A DNA stretch of 64,000 bases, from positions 2,480,001 to 2,544,000 of the forward strand of contig NC_014507.1 in NCBI RefSeq assembly GCF_000147875.1, read 5' to 3'. Source of the DNA: Methanolacinia petrolearia DSM 11571. Lineage in GTDB: Archaea > Halobacteriota > Methanomicrobia > Methanomicrobiales > Methanomicrobiaceae. The notes under the pieces are model-generated. The model was not told the DNA's origin. It was given only the letters and a program-made list of their open reading frames with translations, and did no database searches. This document shows positions 1 to 7,635 of the stretch, piece by piece. Positions within the stretch are counted from its first letter, which is position 1; the number at the start of each line of letters is the position of its first letter. The translations under genes and the position numbers were made by a program.

Positions 1-126
1 GAGAGGAAGAAGCTCTATCCCGAGTTTGGCACTTGTCCTGATGGCAGATGCCTCGCAGCCGGGGTAACGGTTGGGGGCAATGCAGCCGAGGAAGAATGCG
101 TATGAATGATCAAAGCCTTTTACCAT
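1..126 (-). CDS. hdrB: Heterodisulfide reductase subunit B (N-terminal part)
   Basis: The first 42 codons of HdrB are present; the rest lies outside the window. The translation starts [20 protein letters not shown], with the early cysteine that opens the first CCG-domain region of HdrB. In the family, HdrB carries the two noncubane [4Fe-4S] clusters that reduce the CoM-S-S-CoB heterodisulfide in the cytoplasm, working with HdrA and HdrC. The gene follows hdrC by two bases on the same strand, the usual hdrCB order, so the two are translated from one transcript. Start is the ATG at 126-124, preceded by GGAGGTAATT. The identification is firm although only the N-terminus is visible. Confidence 0.92.
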   Translation of the reverse strand, partial: MVKGFDHSYAFFLGCIAPNRYPGCEASAIRTSAKLGIELLPL

Positions 127-128
127 CT

Positions 129-713
129 TTAATTACCTCCTTCGGAAAGGATACGGTCGGCGTTCTCCTTGAGTTTGTAGTGGTCGATGATCTTACGGAT
201 ACCTTCCAGGTATTCAGGATATGAATGCGTGGTCGGAGGGTCGCGGGGAAGACCGAGCTTCTCGCGGGCCGCACGGTTGACGTCGTTGTTGGGCACACCG
301 TGGCCGGATGTGTAGATCAGGTTCACGGTCTGAAGGAAGTTCCTAGGAACGATGTCTCGCTCGAAAGCGAGGTTCCTCATGGCCATGATGACGTCGGTCG
401 GGAAAAGGTCACGCGGACAGCGGTCCGAACATGAGTAGCACGTCGTGCAGAGCCAGAGATCCGGATCGGTCAATGCCTCGTCCTCGAGACCGAGGACGGC
501 TCGCCTCATGAAAAGGCGAATCCTGTAAGAACTCCGGGGCGCAGACGGACAGGACCCGGTGCATGTTCCGCACTGGAAACACATGTGCGACATTGTACCG
601 CTGATCTTCTCGACACGCTTGCTGAAGTCCTTGTGCGAATCGGAGGTATAGTAATTCCTGTCCGCAAGTTTCTTCTCGAGGTCAGGGTTTCCATAATTTT
701 TTTCTACTGCCAT
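129..713 (-). CDS. hdrC: Heterodisulfide reductase subunit C
   Basis: This 194-residue protein has two ferredoxin-type cysteine clusters, [12 protein letters not shown] near residue 45 and [12 protein letters not shown] near residue 89, and the length typical of cytoplasmic HdrC. HdrC passes electrons from flavin-bearing HdrA to the noncubane clusters of HdrB during reduction of CoM-S-S-CoB. I chose the ATG at 713 (MAVEKNYG), because GAGGTGA lies 6-7 bases upstream; an in-frame start four codons earlier has no such site. The gene overlaps the end region of the upstream polyferredoxin and is followed after two bases by hdrB, so the three form one operon. Confidence 0.95.
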   Translation of the reverse strand: MAVEKNYGNPDLEKKLADRNYYTSDSHKDFSKRVEKISGTMSHMCFQCGTCTGSCPSAPRSSYRIRLFMRRAVLGLEDEALTDPDLWLCTTCYSCSDRCPRDLFPTDVIMAMRNLAFERDIVPRNFLQTVNLIYTSGHGVPNNDVNRAAREKLGLPRDPPTTHSYPEYLEGIRKIIDHYKLKENADRILSEGGN

Positions 714-726
714 TTTTAGTCTCACC

Positions 727-1890
727 TCATTCTGCGGTCTTCAGCTCAACCTTACCAAAGTCCCCTTCCCTGACCTTGGAAGTACGCGGCCGAAGCAGCT
801 TATCCTTGATTGTCTTAAAGAGGTCCGTCTCCTTGCCCTTCATACGGATGCCAGTCCTTTTCAGGACGATGATGTCCTCACCGGGGCAAGCGTTAACACA
901 GACACCGCAAAGGATACAGAAGTCCTTGTTGACACCAATCTTTGCTTCAACCTCCCCGTGCATATCGGCGGGATTCTTCGGGCTTGGCAGGTATATCGCA
1001 TTGGCCGGGCAGATCTCGACACATGTCGAACAGCCTCCGGGACACTTCTCGGTATGGAACTCTATGTCTCCTTCGAAGAGTTTCTCGACAGTAATCGCTT
1101 CGGTCGGGCAGTTCACGGCGCACCAGCGGCACGTGATGCAGTCCCCGGTGATGCTGACCTTCCCTCTCTTCTCCTGGACCGCCTCTTCGCGTGTGACTGT
1201 AATTGCATCCGAAGGGCAGATCTCGGAACAGACACCGCAGCCGTCGCAGAGTTTCTGCGTCCACTTAACCTCTCCCCGGACCTTTCCTATCTCGGGTGAG
1301 AACGGCTTCTTCTTGACAGTCAGTGCCGCACATACGTCTCCGCACAGTCCGCAGACCGTACACTTCTCTTCATCGCAGTCGAAGGTTATATTTGCATGAA
1401 TGGCCTCGGCTTTCTTCAGGCCGGCGGCGTCGGTTCCTTCGAATGCAGGGACATCACGCAGGATTGCCTTCTCGGGCGTCCGCGGGCACACATCTTTGCA
1501 TGTCGTGCAGAGTATGCATTTCTCGTCGTCGATCGCCCTGACGGGATCATATGTAGGAAATCCCTCCCTCTCGATGATCGGGAGCTTCTCCTCACCGTCG
1601 ATCCTGAGACTCATCGCGTTGAACGGGCACATTACGACACATACACCGCAGTATGAGCACTTCTTTTCATCAACGCTTACGGCCTCGCCATACTGAATCG
1701 CACCTCTCCTGACCGCTCCGACGGGACCGAGAACTATAGCCTCTTCAGGGCAGGCGTCAACGCAGATTCCGCAGCCGGTGCAGTTGTCCAGGTCGAATAC
1801 AAGATGATTGACCTGTTTTAAGAGCCTCTGCTCCATTATTGTGAGGTTTCCCTCTTTCCTGTGCGAATATTTTGGAAAAAGCGTATTCAT
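727..1890 (-). CDS. Polyferredoxin with eight [4Fe-4S] motifs, FwdF/FmdF-like
   Basis: The protein of about 387 residues consists of eight consecutive CxxCxxCxxxC-type motifs (for example CTGCGICVDACP, CSYCGVCVVMCP, CILCTTCKDVCP, CDGCGVCSEICP, CITCRWCAVNCP, CILCGVCVNACP). The seventh is irregular (CPGGCSTC). Eight clusters match FwdF/FmdF, the electron-distributing subunit of formylmethanofuran dehydrogenase, better than MvhB, which has about twelve. It is the first gene of the operon with hdrC and hdrB. That fits the Hdr-Fmd supercomplex known from Methanospirillum hungatei, in which FmdF wires Hdr to formylmethanofuran dehydrogenase. The ATG at 1890 is preceded by GGAGTG; a start 18 codons further in (MEQRLL) is possible. 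The FmdF assignment is inferred from cluster count and context. Confidence 0.8.
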   Translation of the reverse strand: MNTLFPKYSHRKEGNLTIMEQRLLKQVNHLVFDLDNCTGCGICVDACPEEAIVLGPVGAVRRGAIQYGEAVSVDEKKCSYCGVCVVMCPFNAMSLRIDGEEKLPIIEREGFPTYDPVRAIDDEKCILCTTCKDVCPRTPEKAILRDVPAFEGTDAAGLKKAEAIHANITFDCDEEKCTVCGLCGDVCAALTVKKKPFSPEIGKVRGEVKWTQKLCDGCGVCSEICPSDAITVTREEAVQEKRGKVSITGDCITCRWCAVNCPTEAITVEKLFEGDIEFHTEKCPGGCSTCVEICPANAIYLPSPKNPADMHGEVEAKIGVNKDFCILCGVCVNACPGEDIIVLKRTGIRMKGKETDLFKTIKDKLLRPRTSKVREGDFGKVELKTAE

Positions 1891-2201
1891 AACTAACACT
1901 CCATGCTAAATCAGGCCTACCGGATGGCAAACAATGCAACAACCTCTAAAACGCATTATTTCAGCATCTCCAACTGCTGTTTTATTCCGACACACCTTTA
2001 TCTCGATTCGTTATCGATTGCTAAAAGGTGGGGATAGAAAATAGATAAACATTCTGAAAAAAGTTAATGAATAAAATTGAAAATTACTCAATAAGTTAAA
2101 TTAATTTAATTGATAAATTTACAATACTCTGCCTGCGACTGCACAGAGATGCGGAACAGTACCGTTTAAGGAAAAAGCGGGCGAAAAGATTGTTGATAGT
2201 T
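1891..2201. other. Divergent intergenic region between the hdr operon and the AhpD-like gene
   Basis: No gene is visible in these 311 bases. The central part (about 2030-2130) is strongly AT-rich and should hold the promoters of both divergent units. It contains a perfect 14-bp AT palindrome, TTAAATTAATTTAA (about 2096-2109), and a TATA-like TGATAAATTT at about 2110 for the plus strand. I cannot assign the minus-strand TATA box with confidence. Confidence 0.5.
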
Positions 2202-2618
2202 ATGGATAACGATACGGAAGAGGTAATCCAGGACTTTCTAAGCCACTCGGATCAGATAGGCGAAAGCCTCTATGCAGAGTTCAACGAAATATTCGGACTG
2301 GTTCCGTTCATCTTCACCGCAATCAGCGAAAGGCAGAAGCCGTTCGTATTCAACAGTCTTGGCGACCTTTACACGAGCAGGCCCGAGAGCCTCGACCCGA
2401 AAACGGCGGAGATCGCGACGATCGCGGCTGCAGCAGCATGCGGTGCAGACAAATGCCTTGGCGTCCATATAAAAGCAGCTCTCAGGGCAGGCGTAACAAG
2501 GGACCAGATCCTCGACACCATACTCATAGGCGCAATGATCAACAGGACACGCAGCCTTGCGGTATCGCTTAAAGTCTTTGAAAGCAGCGCCGGAAAAGCG
2601 GAAGATCAAAAACCCTGA
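2202..2618 (+). CDS. Carboxymuconolactone decarboxylase/AhpD-like protein
   Basis: This 138-residue protein contains the CMD/AhpD core. The run ACGADKCLGVHIKAALRAG gives two cysteines and a following histidine, the arrangement used as a peroxidase-type redox site in AhpD-like proteins. The surrounding helices (AEIATIAAAAAC and DQILDTILIGAMI) fit the all-alpha fold. The likely role is thiol-dependent peroxide or redox chemistry, but the substrate is unknown. The ATG at 2202 is preferred over the TTG at 2190. It stands alone between the hdr operon and ftr, and a short T-rich stretch follows its stop. Family membership is clear; the exact function is not. Confidence 0.8.
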   Translation: MDNDTEEVIQDFLSHSDQIGESLYAEFNEIFGLVPFIFTAISERQKPFVFNSLGDLYTSRPESLDPKTAEIATIAAAAACGADKCLGVHIKAALRAGVTRDQILDTILIGAMINRTRSLAVSLKVFESSAGKAEDQKP

Positions 2619-2717
2619 GAGATACTAACCGGGTTTTTTCCGGCCCCGGCCAAATCAAATATTATTTTACCTTACAGATCAAGAAATTTAGTTGTTACAT
2701 AAAAGAGGTATATCAAC

Positions 2718-3599
2718 ATGGAACTTAACGGAGTTCAAATCGAAGACGAATTCGCAGAGGCATTCCCCAACTGGGCATGCAGGGTAATTATTACGGCAAT
2801 AACCGAAAAATGGGCGCTCCAGGCGGCGACAGAAGCGACAGGTTTTGCAACCTCGGCAATCGGCTGCCCCTGTGAGGCTGGAATCGAAAGAATCCTCCCG
2901 GCATCAGAGACACCCGACGGAAGGCCGGGAGTGGCCGTCCTGTTCTTTGCAGGCGGAAAGAAGAAGCTGAAGGAGCAGGTAGTCGAGCGCCTTGCAGAGT
3001 GTGTCCTCACGCAACCCACAACGGCTGTATTCGACGGCATGCCAGAGGCGGAAGAGAGGATCGATGTAAAGCTCCACTTCTTCGGCGACGGATACGAATA
3101 CCAGAAGGAAGTCGGCGGACGCAACTGCTGGGCGATACCCATCATGAACGGCGAGTACATCGGCGAAGAGAACTTCGGAATCGTTAAGGGAATTGCAGGA
3201 GGCAACTTCTTCATAATGGGCGAGAACATCCCCGCCGCACTCATGGCCGCAGACGCCGCCGTAGCTGCAATAAGGAATGTCCCCGGATGCATGTGTTCCT
3301 TCCCCATCGTCGCATCGGGCTCGAAGGTCGGATCGAACAAGTACAAGTTCATGGCGGCATCGACAAACGAGAAGTATTGCCCCACAATCCGCGACAGGGT
3401 AGAGGACACAAAGGTGCCCGAGGGCGTAAAGGCGGTCTACGAGATCGTCATCGACGGTATCGACGAAGCAGCCATTAAAGCTTCAACAAAAGCAGGAATC
3501 GAGGCAGCAGTAAAGATTCCGGGAATCAAACTCATCACCGCAGGAAACTTCGGCGGAAACCTCGGCCCGTACCAGTTCAAACTCTACGAAATCCTTTAA
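2718..3599 (+). CDS. ftr: Formylmethanofuran:tetrahydromethanopterin formyltransferase
   Basis: Ftr transfers the formyl group from formylmethanofuran to tetrahydromethanopterin (or sarcinapterin), the second step of CO2 reduction to methane. The 293-residue length matches the family (about 297). The sequence shows recognisable Ftr blocks: the N-terminal MELNGVQIEDEFAEAFPNWA, the central GGRNCWAIPIMNGEYIGEE, the GNFFIMG segment, and the C-terminal GNFGGNLGPYQFKL. The start ATG has AGAGGT nine bases upstream and a TATA-like ATATTATTTTA about 55 bases before that, so it is probably transcribed alone. A T-tract just after the stop would serve as terminator. The protein is soluble and cytoplasmic. 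Confidence 0.98.
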   Translation: MELNGVQIEDEFAEAFPNWACRVIITAITEKWALQAATEATGFATSAIGCPCEAGIERILPASETPDGRPGVAVLFFAGGKKKLKEQVVERLAECVLTQPTTAVFDGMPEAEERIDVKLHFFGDGYEYQKEVGGRNCWAIPIMNGEYIGEENFGIVKGIAGGNFFIMGENIPAALMAADAAVAAIRNVPGCMCSFPIVASGSKVGSNKYKFMAASTNEKYCPTIRDRVEDTKVPEGVKAVYEIVIDGIDEAAIKASTKAGIEAAVKIPGIKLITAGNFGGNLGPYQFKLYEIL

Positions 3600-3603
3600 A
3601 CAC

Positions 3604-3611
3604 TTTTTTTT
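3604..3611 (+). terminator. T-tract after ftr
   Basis: A run of eight T begins five bases after the ftr stop codon. Archaeal RNA polymerase commonly terminates at such tracts without needing a hairpin. The next gene has its own TATA box, which supports termination here. Confidence 0.5.
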
Positions 3612-3713
3612 GAGATTCAGTTCAAAACCCGTTTCACACCTGTAACAAAGCTTCCGGCTACAATTTCGCAACGCCCGGACCGGGGTTATATAGCATGAAA
3701 TCAAATCCGGACT

Positions 3714-4379
3714 ATGTTTCCTGAAGTAATCATCCACAATACCCTGAGCCTCGACAATGCATTTTACGGGTTCGATATAGATCTCGAAGCCCATTACTCG
3801 ATCCTTACATCCCTCGCACCCGACGCCGTCCTTGTCGGCTCGGATACGGCAAAGACAGGAGTCGAGATGTTTTATAATCCTATACCTGCAGAGACAAAAT
3901 CCGATCTGAAAAGACCGGAGAAAGTCCCCGGCGACACCAGACCGGTAAGTGTCATCGTTGACAGCCGCGGAAAACTGAAAGGGCTCCTCCACATATACCG
4001 CAATCTCGAGCATGTAAGAGATGTCATTGTCCTCGTATCGGAGACGACGCCTGCCGATTATCTGAAATATCTCGAGGAGAGGGAGTACCCTTACCTGATG
4101 TCGGGTTACGACCGCGTCGACCTGAAGGAGGCCGTCGGATTGCTGGGAGACACATTCGGGTTTTCGAGGATCGTATCGGACAGCGGCGGACGGCTGAACT
4201 GCATCCTGATCGACGAAAGGATCGCGTCATCCCTGAGCATTATAATCGCACCCTTGATCGCAGGACCGGATCACAGGAGATATTTTGAAGATATCGACAG
4301 CACAGCGGACCTGAGACTAAAGAAGACGGAAAACCTGAAAAACGGACTCGTGCACCTGGTGTATGATATAATGAAATAA
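3714..4379 (+). CDS. RibD C-terminal-like (DHFR-fold) reductase
   Basis: This 221-residue protein resembles the RibD C-terminal reductase domain. It has an N-terminal strand followed by LSLDNAF, the block LAPDAVLVGSDTAKTG, then PVSVIVDSRGKL and the late VSDSGGRLNCILIDE, which corresponds to the NADPH/substrate segment EGGxxLxxxLL. Archaeal relatives reduce 2,5-diamino-6-ribosylamino-4(3H)-pyrimidinone 5'-phosphate in riboflavin and F420/FO synthesis. The glycine-rich motif here is atypical (SDSGGRLN), so a different substrate is possible. A TATA box (TTATATAG, about 3686-3692) lies close to 25 bases before the ATG, suggesting a leaderless transcript. A two-hairpin repeat follows the stop. Confidence 0.7.
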   Translation: MFPEVIIHNTLSLDNAFYGFDIDLEAHYSILTSLAPDAVLVGSDTAKTGVEMFYNPIPAETKSDLKRPEKVPGDTRPVSVIVDSRGKLKGLLHIYRNLEHVRDVIVLVSETTPADYLKYLEEREYPYLMSGYDRVDLKEAVGLLGDTFGFSRIVSDSGGRLNCILIDERIASSLSIIIAPLIAGPDHRRYFEDIDSTADLRLKKTENLKNGLVHLVYDIMK

Positions 4380-4400
4380 TAACGGATTCACTCTTTTAGC

Positions 4401-4465
4401 AAAAACGTTTATGAAACAAAGGTTTCATGGACTGCTTCATGTAAATCACGACGTGATTTTCATGT
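4401..4465 (+). repeat. Two-hairpin interspersed repeat, copy 1
   Basis: This 65-base element recurs at 27651-27715 with only two differences. It contains two hairpins. The first is ATGAAAC-AAAG-GTTTCAT (4411-4428). The second has arms CATG.AAATCACG and CGTGATTT.CATG around a central A (4438-4464). Both copies lie just after the stop codon of a plus-strand gene. It could be a REP/MITE-like element or a mRNA 3'-end structure. Confidence 0.8.
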
Positions 4466-4562
4466 TAAATCAGAGTTTGGACCCTTTAGATCCTCTACCC
4501 AAATTCCAACAAACTTTTTGGCTCTTTACTGTCTCATATCTTTCTCAGGCAACCCCGGCACC

Positions 4563-4618
4563 GGCGGCCAAAGGCCGCCAGACGGCCCCTGCCCAGGGGA
4601 CCGACAAGGGTCCCCTGG
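4563..4618. repeat. Two adjacent perfect GC hairpins
   Basis: Two strong perfect inverted repeats lie in tandem. GGCGGCC-AAA-GGCCGCC is at 4563-4579, and CCAGGGGACC with its complement GGTCCCCTGG around GACAAG is at 4593-4618. They sit in the gene-free stretch 4380-4854, which also contains the interspersed repeat at 4401 and a weaker inverted repeat near 4726-4758 (ATGTAA...TTACAT around CCCATCATGGG). They may be terminators, a structured RNA, or remains of a mobile element. Confidence 0.7.
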
Positions 4619-4800
4619 ACTGTTTATTTTGTTTTGTTCGGAAATCCAGATCGAGATTTTTAGACCCTTGTTTTTGGTTCCAATAAACTTTGTAGATTTT
4701 TATCGGTTTTTATGTAATGGAATCGCCCATCATGGGGTTTTACATCTAAATCCCAATTTTCACCCTGGTTTTCGCAGCCATCCACTGTATAATCGAACCG

Positions 4801-4808
4801 CTTAAATA
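4801..4808 (+). promoter_or_regulatory. Putative TATA box of the coenzyme B operon
   Basis: CTTAAATA with a preceding CGAACCG looks like an archaeal BRE/TATA pair. Transcription would then start near 4830. That makes the GTG at 4813 untranslatable and favours the GTG at 4855, which has GGTGA six to nine bases upstream. Confidence 0.5.
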
Positions 4809-4854
4809 TTTTGTGACCGATTATTTTGTTAACGAATATTTCGGTGACAACACA

Positions 4855-5811
4855 GTGACGTCAGTACTAAAACCGGAGGAAGTAAGGGAGAGGTTCGGCC
4901 CTCTCTTCTGCAGAAAATTTCTTGTAATGGCAGACGAGGATTCAGGAAGAGCGGAGATCATCGAGGAATGCCGCCACAGGGGAGCAATCGAGTGGGACGT
5001 GATGAACCGCAACAGGGCGGGCGGAGCTGTCGAATCGATCGCGGTCGACGGTGCATCGATGACAATCTCGGCAAAGCTCGGGAGATACCCGGTTCATTTC
5101 GGTGCGGCAGGAGATGAGATCGGCGGACAGGCGCTTGAGGGCGTCGAGATCAACGGCGACGAGATCGCGACCCACTGGGCCGGAATCGCAGGGGCAGGCG
5201 TCGGAGTCGCCGCATGCCTCCCCCAGGCGCCCGGAGTTATCAGGACCGAATACCCGAGCGAAGCCGACATGACACCCGGCGGGGCGAAGATCAGCAGGAC
5301 GACGATATACACCCCGAAGTACGAGAAAGTCTCGATCGGTATCGACGACACCGACACGAAGGAAACAGGCGCAACGTGGGTTCTCGCGTCCAAATGTGCG
5401 GATGCATGCGATATCGAAGGTGTGGAATACCTCAACATGCGTCTCATCCAGCTCAACCCGAAGGTCCCGAACAAGACGACGAATTGTGTAGGGTCGGCCT
5501 TGAACTTCGCCGTCAGGCCCGGAAAGATCGAAGAACTTCTGGAATTCGTCAGGGACTTCATCGAGAACGGAGCAGTCAGCAAGGATACCGGCATCGCCGT
5601 TCACACCGGACTGATACAGCCCGAATCACCGTACCTTGAAAAAATAAAAACCGAAGTGCTGACTCTCGAAGAGTGCGAAGCCGAGGCGAAACGTCTCGGG
5701 ATCAGGTATATAGACACCGCAGCCTCGAAGGGACGCATCGGTGCCCTTGGGGCGGTCTTATGGGCCAACAGGGGAATAGAGGCGGCCGGTCTCCATGGCG
5801 AACATCTCTGA
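4855..5811 (+). CDS. Paralogue of methanogenesis marker protein 11 (DDTD-motif protein)
   Basis: This protein of about 318 residues is a clear paralogue of the next gene. Both have a glycine-rich middle (AGIAGAGVGVAACLPQAPGVIR) and then an acidic IGIDDTDTKETGATW motif near residue 162. Both continue with a LIQLNPKVPNKTTNCVG segment like the nucleotide-binding DDTD region of TiaS (tRNA-Ile2 agmatidine synthetase). This suggests an ATP-dependent activity, but none is established. It is the first gene of a coupled operon ending with aksF, and its end overlaps the next gene by 17 bases. The GTG at 4855 is chosen from the TATA position; a GTG at 4813 is the alternative. A role in coenzyme B formation is inference from context. 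Confidence 0.75.
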   Translation: MTSVLKPEEVRERFGPLFCRKFLVMADEDSGRAEIIEECRHRGAIEWDVMNRNRAGGAVESIAVDGASMTISAKLGRYPVHFGAAGDEIGGQALEGVEINGDEIATHWAGIAGAGVGVAACLPQAPGVIRTEYPSEADMTPGGAKISRTTIYTPKYEKVSIGIDDTDTKETGATWVLASKCADACDIEGVEYLNMRLIQLNPKVPNKTTNCVGSALNFAVRPGKIEELLEFVRDFIENGAVSKDTGIAVHTGLIQPESPYLEKIKTEVLTLEECEAEAKRLGIRYIDTAASKGRIGALGAVLWANRGIEAAGLHGEHL

Positions 5812-6673
5812 TTCACCATACACGATATCATATCCTGAAATTATAGCCGTAGCCCCGGGAGACGGGAGCGAGGTCGAACTGATAGAGAGGTTCGACTGCA
5901 CCGGCGGGGCGATGTGGGTCGGACATCACTACATCAAAAGCCCGCTTGTAAGATCGGCACGGGTCGTCGGAAGCACCCAGAGATTCATGCTGAAGCCCGG
6001 CTGTGTCGACCTCGAACTCGAGGGGTCATACTTCCCGGCGGGAATATCGGCCGTCGAACTGAACGACAGCGAGATCGGAATCTCATATCTCGGAATGGGC
6101 GGAGGAGGAGTAGGGGCCTCGGTCTGCCGTGCATCTGCAAAGGGCGTTCTCAGGGCGGACACAGATCCCTCGGGCGGAGGAAAGATCGCCGGAACAAGGC
6201 TCTGGCTGCCGAGAAGGGAGAGGGTTATCATCGGAATCGACGATACCGACACATCGGAGGAGGGTGCGACATGGACTCTCGCCCACAACATATCGAAGGC
6301 GGTCGAAGACGAGCATTCGAGATATCTCTCCCACACGATTGTACAACTCTTCCCCGTTCCCTACAGGACAAAGAACTGTGTGGCACTCGCATGCGAGTTC
6401 GCCACCGACAGGCCGGAGCAGTTGATCGATTCCTTCCGGAAACTTGTCGGGAAGTACACGCTCTCCGACGAAACGGGCCTTGCAGTCTTCAGGGGATTCG
6501 ACCCGTCTCCGCTCGAAGAATACGGTAAGTCCGTCAAGGCGGGAGAGGTCACCATGGCCGATCTCGATAAGATACGGAAATATCTCGATATCAGGATCGA
6601 AGGCCGCGGGATAATCGGCGCCGCTGCTGCCATCCCGTATTACACCCGCTACGAGGAGGCGCTCAGCATATGA
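5795..6673 (+). CDS. Methanogenesis marker protein 11
   Basis: This 292-residue protein matches methanogenesis marker protein 11, a family confined to methanogens and of unknown activity. Recognisable blocks are DCTGGAMWVGHHYIKSPLV near residue 34, the glycine-rich GMGGGGVGASVCRA near 101, and IGIDDTDTSEEGATWTLAHN near 146. The last is followed by TIVQLFPVPYRTKNCV. The DDTD motif resembles the phosphate-binding motif of TiaS. The gene overlaps its paralogue upstream and the radical SAM gene downstream (ATGA overlap), so all three are translationally coupled. Being in one operon with aksA/D/E/F suggests a part in coenzyme B synthesis; that is inference. Confidence 0.85.
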   Translation: MANISDSPYTISYPEIIAVAPGDGSEVELIERFDCTGGAMWVGHHYIKSPLVRSARVVGSTQRFMLKPGCVDLELEGSYFPAGISAVELNDSEIGISYLGMGGGGVGASVCRASAKGVLRADTDPSGGGKIAGTRLWLPRRERVIIGIDDTDTSEEGATWTLAHNISKAVEDEHSRYLSHTIVQLFPVPYRTKNCVALACEFATDRPEQLIDSFRKLVGKYTLSDETGLAVFRGFDPSPLEEYGKSVKAGEVTMADLDKIRKYLDIRIEGRGIIGAAAAIPYYTRYEEALSI

Positions 6674-7635
6674 ACAGGACCGGACTCAAGGCCGCACTGC
6701 TGGAGGCAGGAACCGCGAGGATCACAGGCATGCCGGTCGATCTTTCGGACGGCTCGCATGCAGGCCCCGGTGCAGGCGGCACGGGTTCGGTTTTTTTTTC
6801 GTTTGACGGATTACGCGTCAGACTTTCAATAGATGAAAACAGCAGGGTAACGATCGAGCACCTCGGCGACGGGAAGGCGGTCCTGAGGTTCGGCGACATT
6901 GTTCAGGAAGGATTTCTCGAACCGGCGGCACTCCACTGCCCCCGGCAGGCCTACATAACGATAAGCGAAGGGTGCATCTTCAGGTGCCGGTACTGCAACG
7001 TCCCGTCGCAGACACAGAAGATCAAGACCCCGGAAGAGGTGATATCGATGATCGAAAAGGTCGCAGACTATATCGACTGCATCTCCATAACCTCCGGCGT
7101 CATCGGGTCTCCGGGAGAAGACGAGGAAAGGGTTCTTGAAATCATCAGGAGGGTTAAAAGATTCAGTCTCCCGGTCGGGGTCTCGACCTATCCTCTGCCG
7201 GGAACGCCCGGAAGGCTCCATGATCTCGGTGTCACGGAGGTCAAATTCAATCTTGAGGCTGCAACACCCGAACTCTTTTCAGAGATGTGTCCCGGTCAGG
7301 ACAGGAACCTGATCGTCTCTGCACTGAAGGATTCAGTTGTTCTTTTCGGGAAGAACCATGTCTTTTCAAATGTTATCCTCGGCCTCGGGGAGACCGACGA
7401 CGAGATGAAGGCCTGCATAAAGGAACTCTGTGAAGCGGGAATCATCCCGGTGATCAGGCCGCTGAACCCGAAATCCGATCTCAGGGATTTCCCCCGTCCC
7501 TCGGCGGAACGTATCATGAGCATCTTCGAATACCATAAAGCCAGGCTCGAAGAGAACGGCCTCGACCCGAAGAAAGCATTGACGATGTGCGTAGCATGCA
7601 CGGGCTGCGATCTCACTCCCGGGAGGGATGAGTGA
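6670..7635 (+). CDS. Radical SAM protein of the coenzyme B operon
   Basis: This 321-residue radical SAM enzyme has its cluster motif CIFRCRYC at residues 102-109, placed after an N-terminal domain of about 95 residues. The rest follows the radical SAM barrel (ITSGVIGSPGE, GVSTYPLPGTPG, EVKFNLEAATPELF, VFSNVILGLGETDDEM). A C-terminal CVACTGCDL could bind a further cluster or metal. It overlaps Mmp11 by four bases upstream and meets the IorA-like gene downstream. I cannot name the substrate. A radical step in building the 7-mercaptoheptanoyl chain, such as sulfur insertion, would fit the context but is speculation. The usual Mmp10 signature is not evident. Confidence 0.8.
   Translation: MNRTGLKAALLEAGTARITGMPVDLSDGSHAGPGAGGTGSVFFSFDGLRVRLSIDENSRVTIEHLGDGKAVLRFGDIVQEGFLEPAALHCPRQAYITISEGCIFRCRYCNVPSQTQKIKTPEEVISMIEKVADYIDCISITSGVIGSPGEDEERVLEIIRRVKRFSLPVGVSTYPLPGTPGRLHDLGVTEVKFNLEAATPELFSEMCPGQDRNLIVSALKDSVVLFGKNHVFSNVILGLGETDDEMKACIKELCEAGIIPVIRPLNPKSDLRDFPRPSAERIMSIFEYHKARLEENGLDPKKALTMCVACTGCDLTPGRDE

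Noticed and set aside
2735-3409. Minus-strand frame of 224 codons opposite ftr
   Set aside because: ftr on the plus strand is certain; this frame is a by-product of its codon use.
4411-4686. 91-codon frame through the interspersed repeat and GC hairpins
   Set aside because: Its start lies within the repeat's first hairpin and it has no RBS or recognisable sequence.
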